The notes beneath the pieces were generated by a model. That model worked only from the letters and a program-made list of their open reading frames with translations. It had not been told where the DNA came from and searched no databases. Shown piece after piece: positions 18,164-27,146 of a stretch of DNA of 64,000 nucleotides (position 1 is its first letter; each line of letters starts with the position of its first letter). This DNA is from Achromobacter pulmonis (lineage in GTDB: Bacteria > Pseudomonadota > Gammaproteobacteria > Burkholderiales > Burkholderiaceae_B). Where the stretch lies: NCBI RefSeq assembly GCF_902859765.1, contig NZ_CADIJV010000009.1, forward strand, positions 1 to 64,000. Direction: 5' to 3'. A program made the position numbers and the translations under genes.

Positions 18164-19102
18164 ATGAACCGCAGCACCGACCTGCTCCTGACCGCCACCG
18201 CCCCCGCCATCTGGGGCAGCACCTACGTCGTCACCACCCTGATGCTGCCGCAGGGCTATCCCCTGACCGTGGCGATGCTGCGCGCCCTGCCCGCCGGCAT
18301 CCTGCTGCTGCTGGCCGTGCGCCAGCTCCCGCACGGCATCTGGTGGCTGCGCACCGCGATCCTGGGCGCGCTGAACTTCTCCGTGTTCTGGGCGCTGCTG
18401 TTCGTGGCCGCCTACCGCCTGCCGGGCGGCGTGGCCGCGACCCTGGGCGCGATACAGCCGCTGGTGGTGATCCTGCTGGCGCGCGCCTTGCTTGGGTCGC
18501 CGGTGCGCGGGCTGGCGGTGCTGGCGGCGCTGGCCGGCATCGGCGGCGTGGCGCTGCTGGTGCTCGGCCCCAAAGCGGCGCTCGATCCGGTGGGCGTGGC
18601 CGCCGGGCTGGCCAGCGCCGCGTCAATGGCGCTGGGCACCGTGCTGAGCCGCCGCTGGCAGCCGCCGGTGTCGGCGCTGACGTTCACCTCCTGGCAATTG
18701 ACGGCGGGCGGCGTGCTGCTCGTGCCCCTCGCTTTGCTGGCCGAACCGGCGCTGCCCGCGCCGACCATGCTGAACGTGCTGGGCATCGCCTACCTGGGAC
18801 TCATCGGCGCCGCGCTGACCTACGTCATCTGGTTCCGCGGCCTGGCGCGGCTGGAGCCCGCGGTGGTGTCGTCGCTGGGCTTTTTAAGCCCGGTGTCGGC
18901 GGTGCTGCTGGGCTGGGCGCTGCTGGACCAGCGCCTGAGCGCGGCGCAGACAGCCGGCATGGCGATCGTGGTGGCCAGCGTGTGGCTGAGCCAACGCGTG
19001 CAACGGCGCGCGGCGCTCACGGGCGCAGGCGTTCCAGCAGAAAATCCACGAACGTCCGCACCCGCAGCGACACATGGCGCACATGGGGATAAAGCAGGGT
19101 GA
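18164..19102 (+). CDS. DMT-superfamily (EamA) transporter
   Basis: A 312-residue inner-membrane protein with about ten hydrophobic helices in two EamA repeats (starting ATAPAIWGSTYVVTTLMLPQ and ASMALGTVLSRRWQPPVSAL). The RhaT/PecM-like motif WGSTYVVT is typical of the family. Members export amino acids or metabolites; the substrate is unknown here. The last 28 residues overlap the end of the convergent LysR gene by 86 bp, so the tail is constrained by both frames. It is divergent from, and probably controlled by, the LysR gene on its left. Confidence 0.88.
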   Translation: MNRSTDLLLTATAPAIWGSTYVVTTLMLPQGYPLTVAMLRALPAGILLLLAVRQLPHGIWWLRTAILGALNFSVFWALLFVAAYRLPGGVAATLGAIQPLVVILLARALLGSPVRGLAVLAALAGIGGVALLVLGPKAALDPVGVAAGLASAASMALGTVLSRRWQPPVSALTFTSWQLTAGGVLLVPLALLAEPALPAPTMLNVLGIAYLGLIGAALTYVIWFRGLARLEPAVVSSLGFLSPVSAVLLGWALLDQRLSAAQTAGMAIVVASVWLSQRVQRRAALTGAGVPAENPRTSAPAATHGAHGDKAG

Positions 19103-19928
19103 ATGCGCGCGAGGCGCCACCGAACGCCGGCATGATTTCAAGCAGATCGCCGCGCCGCAGGTCGTCCTGCACCACGAAGCGATAAGTCTGGAACAAGCCG
19201 GCGCCATGGCGCGCCAGGCTGACGCCGCCCAGCACGTCGCCCGAACAGCGGGTGCCGCCGGTGGTCGGCAGCTCGATCTGGCGGCCATCGCGCATGAAGA
19301 TCCATGGGATGTCGCGGCCGGTGCTGGGTAGTTCGAACTGGATGCAGTCGTGCTCGCGCAGGTCCTCCAGCGTACGCGGCGTGCCCGCCCGCCGCAGATA
19401 GCCGGGCGCGGCGACCAGCACCACCTCCGCGTCCTCGAGCTTGCGCGCCACCAGGTTGGAATCGGGCGGCAGGCGTCCACGGATCGCCAGGTCGTAGCCT
19501 TCCTCGGCAAAATCGATGTTGCGGTTGCTGATGTGGACGTCGACCTGCACCAGCGGATAGCGTTGGCGGAACTCGCCCAGCAGCGGCAGCACGCGGTGAT
19601 GGGCATACGGCGTCGGCAGGCTGATGCGCAGCTTGCCGGCCGGCTCGGCCTGCTGGCCGGTGACCTCGCGCTCGGCCTCGTTCAACAGGGCCAGGGCCGA
19701 ACGGCATTGCTCCATGTAGCGCTGGCCGGCGGCGGTCAGGCGGATCTGGCGCGTGGTGCGCACGAACAACCGCACACCCAGGCGCTCTTCCAGCCGCGAC
19801 ACGGAACGGCTGACCGCGGCCGGCGTCACGCCCGCGGCATTGGCGGCGGCGGTGAAGCTCTGCAGTTCGGCCGCCAGACAGAACAGTTCGACGCTGCCCA
19901 GCATCAGGTCTTCAAAACGGCGCTGCAT
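19017..19928 (-). CDS. LysR-family regulator (divergent from SDR/4-OT)
   Basis: A 303-residue LysR regulator with an N-terminal HTH (QSFTAAANAAGVTPAAVSRS, then LFVRTTRQIRLTAAG) and an effector-binding domain. An internal ATG at 19904 (MLGSVELF) is also possible as start. It is divergent from the SDR and tautomerase genes and is likely their regulator. Its 3' end overlaps the convergent exporter gene by 86 bp. Confidence 0.88.
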   Translation of the reverse strand: MQRRFEDLMLGSVELFCLAAELQSFTAAANAAGVTPAAVSRSVSRLEERLGVRLFVRTTRQIRLTAAGQRYMEQCRSALALLNEAEREVTGQQAEPAGKLRISLPTPYAHHRVLPLLGEFRQRYPLVQVDVHISNRNIDFAEEGYDLAIRGRLPPDSNLVARKLEDAEVVLVAAPGYLRRAGTPRTLEDLREHDCIQFELPSTGRDIPWIFMRDGRQIELPTTGGTRCSGDVLGGVSLARHGAGLFQTYRFVVQDDLRRGDLLEIMPAFGGASRAFTLLYPHVRHVSLRVRTFVDFLLERLRP

Positions 19929-20043
19929 GACATGTCCTCGTGCATGACGGAACCGCGCGCGGGGTTCACCGCGGCGGTTCGGCCGCGCGTCGAACCGGCC
20001 GAAGCGCGGCCACCCAATTCATTACATGGTGTATTCATTGATT

Positions 20044-20064
20044 TGATATTTGATGTGTTTATCA
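20044..20064. promoter_or_regulatory. Putative LysR-type operator
   Basis: TGATA (20044-20048) and TATCA (20060-20064) form an inverted repeat in the AT-rich DNA between the LysR gene and the SDR gene, about 55 bp before the SDR start. It is short and in AT-rich sequence, so the support is weak. Confidence 0.3.
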
Positions 20065-20118
20065 CGTTTCGAGTCATAAGTAGAGTGGCGCTACCCCCTC
20101 TTATCTCGGAGTCCACAC

Positions 20119-20856
20119 ATGTCCAAGCAAACCAAGACCATCATCGTGACCGGCGCCTCCAGCGGCATCGGCCTGGCCATCGCCCGCGCCTACCTGGAGC
20201 GCGGCGACAACGTGGTGGGCAATGCCCGCAGCGCCGAACGCCTGGCCCACGCCGCCCGCCAGTTGGGCAACCCGCCGCGCTTTCTGGGCGTGGCCGGCGA
20301 CATCGGCCACCCCGACACCGCGCGCGCCCTGTTCGAACGCGCCACGCAGGCCTTCGGCAAGGTCGACGTGCTGGTCAACAATGCCGGCATCTTCATCGCC
20401 AAGCCGCTGGGCGAGTACACCACCGACGACGCCGACGCGCTGTTCAGCACCAACCTCAAGGGCTTTTTCTACCCGTCGCAGCAGGCCGCCGCGCACATGG
20501 CGGCGCACGGCGGCGGCCACATCGTCAACATCACCGCCAGCATCGCGCTGCAACCGCAGCAACAGGTGCCCGCGCTGCTGCCGGTCCTGGTCAAGGGCGG
20601 CCTGAACCAGGCCACCGAAGCGCTGGCGCTGGAACTGGCGCCGCACAACATCCGCGTCAACGCGGTCGCCCCGGGTATCATCGAGACGCCCATGCATGAC
20701 GGCGGCGACACGGATTTCCTGGACCGCCTGTCGCCGTCCGGCCGCCGCGGCAACACCCGCGACGTGGTCGATGCGGTGCTGTACCTGACCGATTCGTCGT
20801 TCACGTCCGGCGCCATCCTGCCCGTCGATGGCGGCGCCGCGGCCGGTCGTTGGTAA
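20119..20856 (+). CDS. SDR-fold protein lacking the catalytic Tyr
   Basis: A 245-residue short-chain dehydrogenase fold. The cofactor loop TGASSGIG and the NNAGI motif are intact, with Ser141 (NITAS) and Lys159 present, but the YxxxK tyrosine position is Pro155 (residues around it read PALLPVLVKGG). A small SDR subgroup with a similar xxxTKGGL block is known to me, so this may be a family trait and not decay. C-terminal PGIIETPMH and LPVDGG are normal. It is followed by a 4-OT tautomerase gene and faces a LysR gene. Classical SDR oxidoreductase chemistry is doubtful. Confidence 0.85.
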   Translation: MSKQTKTIIVTGASSGIGLAIARAYLERGDNVVGNARSAERLAHAARQLGNPPRFLGVAGDIGHPDTARALFERATQAFGKVDVLVNNAGIFIAKPLGEYTTDDADALFSTNLKGFFYPSQQAAAHMAAHGGGHIVNITASIALQPQQQVPALLPVLVKGGLNQATEALALELAPHNIRVNAVAPGIIETPMHDGGDTDFLDRLSPSGRRGNTRDVVDAVLYLTDSSFTSGAILPVDGGAAAGRW

Positions 20857-20873
20857 GCCCTTTGACAAGCCCC

Positions 20874-20891
20874 GCCGGCGCGCGCGCCGGC
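20874..20891. repeat. Perfect GC palindrome between SDR and tautomerase genes
   Basis: An 18-bp perfect palindrome (GCCGGCGCG and its complement) lies in the 53-bp gap between the two co-directional genes. There is no T-tract. It may be a processing or attenuation hairpin. Confidence 0.4.
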
Positions 20892-20909
20892 CTACATCGA
20901 GGAATCCGC

Positions 20910-21128
20910 ATGCCTTACATCAACATCCAGATCACCCGCGAAGGCGCCACACGCGAGCAGAAGGCCGAGCTGATCAAGGGCGCCACCGACCTGGTGGTCC
21001 GTGTGCTCGGCAAGGACCCGCAGGCCACGTTCGTGGTCATCGAGGAAGTCGACACCGACAGCTGGGGCGTGGCCGGCGAAACCGTCACGGCGCTGCGCCA
21101 GCGACAGCGCGCCGCGCAGGCAACCTGA
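20910..21128 (+). CDS. 4-oxalocrotonate tautomerase-family protein
   Basis: A 72-residue member of the 4-OT family. After removal of Met it starts with the catalytic Pro1 (MPYINIQITREGATREQKAE), and the conserved FVVIEEVDTDSWGVAGE segment is present. I chose the ATG at 20910 behind GAGGAA, because a longer frame would bury the essential N-terminal Pro. It is co-directional with the SDR gene and probably works on the same small keto/enol substrate. Several subfamilies share this size, so the exact reaction is open. Confidence 0.87.
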   Translation: MPYINIQITREGATREQKAELIKGATDLVVRVLGKDPQATFVVIEEVDTDSWGVAGETVTALRQRQRAAQAT

Positions 21129-21171
21129 CGGGGCCCGCCGCCAGTTGCCCCTGCGCGGCGGCCGGATCGAG

Positions 21172-21203
21172 CGGCGCAGCCTCACCGCTGCGCCGTTTTT
21201 TTT
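21172..21203 (+). terminator. Intrinsic terminator after the tautomerase gene
   Basis: A perfect 9-bp stem (CGGCGCAGC, loop CTCACC, GCTGCGCCG) is followed by eight T (21196-21203). It ends the SDR/tautomerase transcript and separates it from the bd oxidase operon. Confidence 0.88.
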
Positions 21204-21430
21204 GTAACGCCGTCATCTGCCCCCCTCATCGCATCCACCTCGTTTTCCCTATGGGAATCCGGATCGAGGCGTGACCGCCGCGCCAAACTGATCCGCTTTT
21301 TTCGTCGCCGTCTGAATCTGTACTGCACAGTGTCACGGACCTATTCTGGCGCGGCAGGCATCGGCCTGTCCGCGCGCGCCGCCCCTCGGCGGCAGGATCG
21401 CGCGGGCCTTGAAGTCAGGAATCACCCGCC

Positions 21431-22867
21431 ATGGATAGCGACGCGCTACTACTTGCCCGGATACAGTTCGGGTTCACCATTTCCTTCCACATCCTCTTTC
21501 CGGCCATCACCATCGGCCTGGCCAGCTACCTGGCCGTGCTCGAAGGCTGCTGGCTGCGCACCCGCAACACCGTCTACCGCGACCTCTACCACTTCTGGAC
21601 CAAGATCTTCGCCGTCAACTTCGGCATGGGCGTGGTGTCCGGCCTGGTGATGGCGTACCAGTTCGGCACCAACTGGAGCTTCTTTTCCGATTTCGCCGGC
21701 AGCATCACCGGCCCCCTGCTGGCCTACGAAGTGTTGACCGCGTTCTTCCTGGAAGCCGGCTTTCTGGGCGTGATGCTGTTCGGCTGGTCGCGCGTGGGCC
21801 CGGGCCTGCACTTCTTCTCGACCATCATGGTGGCGCTGGGCACGCTGGTCTCGGCCACCTGGATCCTGGCGTCCAACAGCTGGATGCAGACCCCCGCGGG
21901 TTACGAGATCCTGGACGGCCGCGTGGTGCCGACCGACTGGCTGGCGGTGATCTTCAACCCCTCGTTCCCCTACCGGCTGGCGCACATGGGTATCGCCGCG
22001 TTTCTGGCCACCGCGCTGATGGTGGGCGCGTCCGGCGCCTGGCATCTGCTGCGCGGCGACCGCGGCCCGGCCGTGAAGAAGATGTTCGCGATGGCGATGG
22101 CCATGCTGGCGATTTGCGCGCCGCTGCAGGCGCTGGTGGGCGACTTCCACGGCCTGAACACGCTCAGGCACCAGCCCGCCAAGATCGCCGCGATCGAAGG
22201 CCATTGGGACAACGAGCCCGGCGCGGGCGTGCCGCTGACCCTGTTCGGCATTCCCGACATGGCACGCGAGGAGACCCGCTACGCGCTCAACCTGCCGCGC
22301 CTGGGCAGCCTGATCCTCACGCACAGCTGGGACGGCCAGTTTCCCGGCCTGAAATCGTATCCGCCCGAGGACCGTCCCAACGCCACCGTGGTGTTCTGGT
22401 CATTCCGTGTCATGGCGGGCCTGGGCATGCTGATGATCCTGCTGGCCGGCTGGGCGCTGTGGGCGCGCTGGCGCGGCCGCCTGTACCAGTCGCGCGCGCT
22501 GCAACGCTTCGCGCTGTGGATGGGGCCGTCCGGCCTGGTGGCGATCCTGGCCGGCTGGTATGTCACCGAGATCGGCCGCCAGCCGTGGATCGTCTACGGC
22601 GTGATGCGCACGGCCGACGCCGCCACCCGCCACGGCCTGGGCGAATTGACGCTGACGCTGGCGCTGTTCGTGGCGGTGTACCTGTTCGTGTTCGGCGCCG
22701 GCGTGTCGTACATGCTGCGCCTGATCCGCATGGGCCCGACCCCGGCGCCCGGCCACGCGCCGCTGTCCGGCGGCCCGGGCGAGCCGCGCCAACCGTCGCG
22801 GCCGCTGTCGGCCGCGTCCACCTCGGCGGACGCGACGTCCGCCCAACCCGGATTCAAAGGAGCCTGA
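21431..22867 (+). CDS. cydA: Cytochrome bd oxidase subunit I, cyanide-insensitive type
   Basis: A 478-residue membrane subunit that carries the hemes and oxidises ubiquinol. His20 (FTISFHILFP) is the heme ligand near the N-terminus, and the conserved GRQPWIVYGVMRTADA block is present late in the protein. The Q-loop region after GDFHGLNTLRHQPAKIAAIEGHW is short, and the protein is shorter than E. coli CydA (522 residues), which is the pattern of CioA of cyanide-insensitive oxidases. The C-terminal 40 residues are Ser/Pro-rich. It is first in an operon with subunit II and a small DUF2474 protein. I see no FNR-type box in the 300 bp upstream. Confidence 0.93.
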   Translation: MDSDALLLARIQFGFTISFHILFPAITIGLASYLAVLEGCWLRTRNTVYRDLYHFWTKIFAVNFGMGVVSGLVMAYQFGTNWSFFSDFAGSITGPLLAYEVLTAFFLEAGFLGVMLFGWSRVGPGLHFFSTIMVALGTLVSATWILASNSWMQTPAGYEILDGRVVPTDWLAVIFNPSFPYRLAHMGIAAFLATALMVGASGAWHLLRGDRGPAVKKMFAMAMAMLAICAPLQALVGDFHGLNTLRHQPAKIAAIEGHWDNEPGAGVPLTLFGIPDMAREETRYALNLPRLGSLILTHSWDGQFPGLKSYPPEDRPNATVVFWSFRVMAGLGMLMILLAGWALWARWRGRLYQSRALQRFALWMGPSGLVAILAGWYVTEIGRQPWIVYGVMRTADAATRHGLGELTLTLALFVAVYLFVFGAGVSYMLRLIRMGPTPAPGHAPLSGGPGEPRQPSRPLSAASTSADATSAQPGFKGA

Positions 22868-22871
22868 CGCC

Positions 22872-23879
22872 ATGGGCATCGACCTTGCATTGATATGGGC
22901 CGTCATCATCCTGTTCGGCGTGATGATGTACGTGGTGATGGATGGCTTCGACCTGGGCATCGGCATCCTCTTTCCCCTGGTCGCCGACGCCGAGGAGCGC
23001 GACGCCATGGTCAACACCGTCGCCCCCGTGTGGGACGGCAACGAGACCTGGCTGGTGCTGGGCGGCGCGGGGCTGTTGGCGGCGTTTCCGCTGGCCTACT
23101 CGGTGATCCTGAGCGCGCTGCACCTGCCGCTGGTGTTCATGCTGCTGGGGCTGATCTTTCGCGGCGTGGCGTTCGAGTTCCGCTTCAAGGCCGACCCGCG
23201 CCACCGCGCGCTGTGGGACCGCGCCTTCGTGCTGGGATCGCTGTGCGCCACCTTCTTCCAGGGCGTGACGCTGGGCGCCTACATCGAGGGCATCCCGATG
23301 GTCGGCCGCGCCTACCAGGGCGGGCCGTGGGACTGGATCAGCCCGTTCTCGCTGTTCACCGGCATGGGCCTGGTGGCGGCCTACGCGCTGCTGGGCTGCA
23401 CCTGGCTCATCATGAAGACCGAAGGCCGCCTGCACCGCCACATGTGCGCGCTGGCGCGGCCGCTGACGCTGGCGCTGCTGGCGGTGATCGCCGCGATCAG
23501 CCTGTGGACGCCGCTGGCGCAGCCGCACATCGCGCAGCGCTGGTTCAGCCTGCCCAATATGTTCTGGTTCCTGCCGGTGCCGCTGCTGGTGGCGGCCGCC
23601 GGCATCGACCTGATGCGGCGCGTGCGCGGCACGCCCGGCGCGGGGCCGTTCGTGCTGGCGCTGTGCCTGGTTTTCCTGGGCTACAGCGGCCTGGGCATCA
23701 GCATCTGGCCCGCCGTGATCCCGCCCGACGTGTCGATCTGGACCGCGGCCGCGCCGCCGCAGAGCCTGGGCTTCGCGCTGGTCGGCGCGCTCGCCATCAT
23801 TCCGATTATCCTGATGTATACCGCCTGGTCCTACTATGTGTTCCGCGGCAAGGTGCGCACCGGCGAGGCGTTTCACTGA
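22872..23879 (+). CDS. cydB: Cytochrome bd oxidase subunit II
   Basis: A 335-residue membrane protein with about eight hydrophobic helices. Diagnostic parts are YVVMDGFDLGIGILFPLV near the start and WDGNETWLVLGGAGLLAAFP. It starts 4 bp after cydA and its stop shares one base with the start of the next small gene. It pairs with subunit I to make the quinol oxidase (CioB type given the partner). The ATG at 22872 follows GGAG. Confidence 0.94.
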   Translation: MGIDLALIWAVIILFGVMMYVVMDGFDLGIGILFPLVADAEERDAMVNTVAPVWDGNETWLVLGGAGLLAAFPLAYSVILSALHLPLVFMLLGLIFRGVAFEFRFKADPRHRALWDRAFVLGSLCATFFQGVTLGAYIEGIPMVGRAYQGGPWDWISPFSLFTGMGLVAAYALLGCTWLIMKTEGRLHRHMCALARPLTLALLAVIAAISLWTPLAQPHIAQRWFSLPNMFWFLPVPLLVAAAGIDLMRRVRGTPGAGPFVLALCLVFLGYSGLGISIWPAVIPPDVSIWTAAAPPQSLGFALVGALAIIPIILMYTAWSYYVFRGKVRTGEAFH

Positions 23880-24019
23880 TGGCCGCGCCGACCTCCCTGC
23901 CTTCCTGGCGCAGCCGGTTGCTGTGGCTGCTGTTGATCTGGGCCGGCGGCGTGGCGGCGCTGGGCCTGGCCGCCGGCGCGCTGCGGCTGGTGATGCGCGC
24001 CATCGGCATGTCGACCTGA
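23879..24019 (+). CDS. DUF2474 small bd-oxidase-associated protein
   Basis: A 46-residue single-pass membrane protein (helix about residues 14-38, LLWLLLIWAGGVAALGLAAG) with the DUF2474 pattern: a basic start ending in WRSRLLWL, a helix, then LRLVMRAIGM. Its ATG overlaps the cydB stop (TGATG). Such proteins follow cioAB in many proteobacteria and may play the assembly or stability role that CydX has in E. coli; that function is inferred. It is short enough to be missed by routine annotation. Confidence 0.8.
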   Translation: MAAPTSLPSWRSRLLWLLLIWAGGVAALGLAAGALRLVMRAIGMST

Positions 24020-24044
24020 ACCGCCGTACTCCCCGGCCCCCCTC

Positions 24045-25454
24045 ATGAAACGCTACGAACGGCTGACCGAAGAAATCACCGCCTCGATCCTGTCAGGGCT
24101 GCTGCGGGCGGGCGACCGCCTGCCCTCGGTGCGCCAGACCAGCGCCAGCCGGGGCGTCAGCCCGTCGACGGTGTTCAAGGCCTACTACCTGCTGGAAGCG
24201 CGCGGCCTGATCCGCGCGCGCGACCGTTCCGGCTACTACGTGCTGCGCGACCCGCAGGCCGCGCTGCCCGAACCCGACGATCTGTCCAGCGCCGCCGCCG
24301 GCCGCCACCCGGTGGACGTCAGCGACAACGTGCTGCAGGTGCTCAACGCCACCTTGCGGCGCGATATGCTGCCGTTCGGCTCCGCGTTTCCCAGCCCATC
24401 GCTGCTGCCCTATGGCCGGCTGGCGCGCTTCATGGCGGCCACCGTGCAGCAACTGGACCCGTGGGGATCAATCGACGACCTCAGTCCCGGCGACGCTGCG
24501 CTGCGCCGCGCCATCGCCTTGCGCTACCTGGCCGACGGCCTGTCGGTGCCGGTGGACGACATCATCATCACCAACGGCGCGCTCGATGCGCTCAACTTGT
24601 GCCTGAGCGCGGTCACGCGGCCCGGCGACGCGGTGATCGTAGAATCGCCCACGTTCTACGCCGCCCTGCAATCGCTCGAACGCAACCAGCTGCACGCCAT
24701 CGAAGTGGCCACGCATCCGCGCGAAGGCATCGACCTGCAGGCGCTGGAACAGGCCATCGTTCAGCACCAGCCGCGCGCCTGCTGGCTGATGACGACTTTC
24801 CAGAATCCGCTCGGCAGCCTGATGCCCGAGGCCAAGAAGGAGGCGCTGGTCAAGCTGCTGACGCGCCACGGCGTGGCGCTGATCGAGGACGACGTCTACG
24901 GTGAGCTGTATTTCGGCGCCAACCGGCCGCGGCCGGCCAAGGCCTTCGACACCGACGGCATGGTGATGCACTGCGCCTCGTTCTCGAAGACGCTGGCGCC
25001 GGGCTACCGCGTCGGCTGGGTCGCGGCCGGGCGCTACACCCGCGCCATCATGCGCAACAAGCTCACCACCAGCCTGGCCACCGCCGCGCCGACGCAGGCC
25101 GCCATCGCCGCCTACCTGGCGCAAGGCGGCTACGACCGCCACCTGCGCCAATTCCGCCAGACGCTGGCCCTGCAGCAGGGCGAAATGCTGCAAGCGGTGG
25201 CGCGCTACTTTCCCGAGGGCACGCGCGCCACGCGGCCGCTGGGCGGCTACTTCACCTGGGTCGAACTGCCCACGCGCATAGACACCCTGCGCCTGCACCG
25301 CGCGGCGCTCGGCCACGGCATCAGCATCGCGCCGGGGCCGCTGTTCTCGCCATCCGGCGCGTTCGGCAATTTCCTGCGGCTCAACTACGGGCATCCCTGG
25401 AACGACGCGATGGAACAGGGCATGGCGACATTGGGCAAACTGATGGCGACATGA
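24045..25454 (+). CDS. MocR-type PLP-dependent GntR regulator
   Basis: A 469-residue fusion regulator. Residues 1-70 are a GntR winged helix (LTEEITASILSGLLRAGDRL, then PSVRQTSASRGVSPSTVFKA). Residues 105-465 are a fold-type I aminotransferase domain with the PLP lysine at Lys315 in CASFSKTLAPGYRVGW and the conserved YFTWVELP. MocR proteins use PLP and an amino ligand to regulate, not to catalyse. It starts 25 bp after the small oxidase protein; its target may be elsewhere, since the neighbours do not form an obvious PLP pathway. It is convergent with the FmdB gene. Confidence 0.9.
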   Translation: MKRYERLTEEITASILSGLLRAGDRLPSVRQTSASRGVSPSTVFKAYYLLEARGLIRARDRSGYYVLRDPQAALPEPDDLSSAAAGRHPVDVSDNVLQVLNATLRRDMLPFGSAFPSPSLLPYGRLARFMAATVQQLDPWGSIDDLSPGDAALRRAIALRYLADGLSVPVDDIIITNGALDALNLCLSAVTRPGDAVIVESPTFYAALQSLERNQLHAIEVATHPREGIDLQALEQAIVQHQPRACWLMTTFQNPLGSLMPEAKKEALVKLLTRHGVALIEDDVYGELYFGANRPRPAKAFDTDGMVMHCASFSKTLAPGYRVGWVAAGRYTRAIMRNKLTTSLATAAPTQAAIAAYLAQGGYDRHLRQFRQTLALQQGEMLQAVARYFPEGTRATRPLGGYFTWVELPTRIDTLRLHRAALGHGISIAPGPLFSPSGAFGNFLRLNYGHPWNDAMEQGMATLGKLMAT

Positions 25455-25546
25455 ATGGCGCGCGCGGCCGGCAATCCGCGACCGCGCCGCCGCCCTGCTC
25501 GGTCAGCCCCTCCCCTTTCGGAGCCGGCGACGATCGCGGCCCGCTT

Positions 25547-25879
25547 TCAGTGACTGATCATCCACGGCCGGGCGCCGGCGAAGGTCTTGCCGCCGTCGGC
25601 CGTCTGGCGTGTCCGGCCAGTGGCTTTGGCGCCCGAGCAGCAACCGCACCCCATGCCATGGCCGCCGCGGGTGCTGCGGGGCTCATGGGCGGCGCGTTCG
25701 TTGACGGCGCGGGCGCGGTTGATGGCCGAAGACAGCGCCGATACCGCCGGCGCGCCGCTGACGCAACGCTCGCAGGCGCTGCCGCAATCGGGGCACGGCG
25801 CGGGATCGCGCCATTGCGACAAGGGCCTGAGCACGGAGAACTCGCCGCAGTCCTGGCAGCGATAGTCATAGAGCGGCAT
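25547..25879 (-). CDS. fmdB: FmdB-family zinc-ribbon protein
   Basis: A 110-residue protein with the FmdB zinc ribbon: C-x2-C in YDYRCQDCGEFS and C-x2-C in PAPCPDCGSACERC, about residues 8-39. A Gly/Cys-rich part follows (MGCGCCSGAK). It is the last gene of the urt-fmd operon, 9 bp after formamidase. In Methylophilus, FmdB was proposed to regulate amide use; its role remains uncertain. The four ribbon cysteines and the gene order make the name safe. Confidence 0.88.
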   Translation of the reverse strand: MPLYDYRCQDCGEFSVLRPLSQWRDPAPCPDCGSACERCVSGAPAVSALSSAINRARAVNERAAHEPRSTRGGHGMGCGCCSGAKATGRTRQTADGGKTFAGARPWMISH

Positions 25880-25888
25880 GCCGGCTCC

Positions 25889-27118
25889 TCAAAGGTCTTT
25901 GGCGATGGGCATGTCCATGCCACGCTGTATCTGCGGCACCTCGCCCAGCGCATTCGGCTGGATGTCGATCTCGAAGATCTCGGTCGGCAGCCACAACGTG
26001 GCGCAGGCGTTGGGAATGTCCACCACGCCGCTGATATGGCCCTGCACCGGCGCCGTGCCCAATATCGAGTACGCCTGCGCGCCCGAATAGCCGAACTTCT
26101 TCAGATATTCGATGGCATTCAGGCAGGCCTGGCGATAGGCGATGTGCACGTCCAGATAGTGCTGCTTGCCGCCCTCATCGACCGAAATGCCTTCGAAGAT
26201 CAGGTAGTCCTTGTAGTTGGGCGTGATGGGACTGGGCTTGAAGATGGGATTGCGGATGCCGTACTTGGCCATGCCGCCCTTGATGAGCGACACCCGCATA
26301 TGCACCCAGCCAGCCATCTCGATGGCGCCGCAGAAGGTGATCTCGCCATCGCCCTGCGAGAAGTGCAGATCGCCCACGGACAGGCCGCCCCCTTTGACGT
26401 ACACCGGGAAGAACACTCGGGAACCGCGCGACAGATCCTTGATGTCGCAGTTGCCGCCATGCTCGCGCGGCGGTACCGTGCGCGCGCCGGTGGCGGCGGC
26501 GCGATCGCGCTCAGCCCCCTTGAGCTTGCCCATGTGCGCCGTCTTGGGCGCCGGCGGATTGGCCAGGGGCGGAACGCGCTGCGGATCGCTGTCTATCAGC
26601 TTCTGTTCACGCTCGTTCCACTTGTCCAGCAGCGCCTGATCCGGCAGGCAGCCGATCAGGCCCGGATGGATCAGGCCGGCGAAGCGCACGCCGGGAATAT
26701 GGCGCGAGGTCGTGAACATGCCTTCGAAATCCCAGATCGATTTCTGCGCCGAGGGAAAGTGCTCGGTCAAAAAACCGCCGCCGTTGTTCTTGCTGAAAAA
26801 ACCATTGAAGCCCCACAGGCTCTCCTGCTTGGCGCCGATATCCAGCAGGTCCACCACCAACAGGTCGCCAGGCTCGGCGCCTTCGACACCGACCGGGCCG
26901 GACAGGAAGTGCACCGTGGACAAGTCCACATCGCGCACATCGGAGGCATCGTCATCGTTCTTGATCGCGCCGCCGGTCCAGTCGTAGGTTTCGAGCACGA
27001 AATCATCGCCCGGCCTGACCCACGTCGCCATGGGAATATCGGGATGCCAGCGATTGTGCACGCCTTCGTTTTCGTAGGGGGATTGGGCCAGATCGACCTT
27101 GATCAGGGTTTCGGGCAT
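25889..27118 (-). CDS. fmdA: Formamidase
   Basis: A 409-residue cytoplasmic amidohydrolase of the FmdA/AmdA family that splits formamide (and some short amides) to ammonia and the acid. Typical blocks are HNRWHPDIPMATWVRPGDDF near the start, FPVYVKGGGLSVGDLHFSQG and MAGWVHMRVSLIKGGM. Length matches known formamidases (about 407). I chose the ATG at 27118 behind AAAGGAG, not the longer frame that runs into urtE. It lies 28 bp after urtE, so the operon imports urea or short amides and releases nitrogen from them. Confidence 0.94.
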   Translation of the reverse strand: MPETLIKVDLAQSPYENEGVHNRWHPDIPMATWVRPGDDFVLETYDWTGGAIKNDDDASDVRDVDLSTVHFLSGPVGVEGAEPGDLLVVDLLDIGAKQESLWGFNGFFSKNNGGGFLTEHFPSAQKSIWDFEGMFTTSRHIPGVRFAGLIHPGLIGCLPDQALLDKWNEREQKLIDSDPQRVPPLANPPAPKTAHMGKLKGAERDRAAATGARTVPPREHGGNCDIKDLSRGSRVFFPVYVKGGGLSVGDLHFSQGDGEITFCGAIEMAGWVHMRVSLIKGGMAKYGIRNPIFKPSPITPNYKDYLIFEGISVDEGGKQHYLDVHIAYRQACLNAIEYLKKFGYSGAQAYSILGTAPVQGHISGVVDIPNACATLWLPTEIFEIDIQPNALGEVPQIQRGMDMPIAKDL

Positions 27119-27146
27119 GTCATGCTCCTTTGAGATGGACAGCGAC

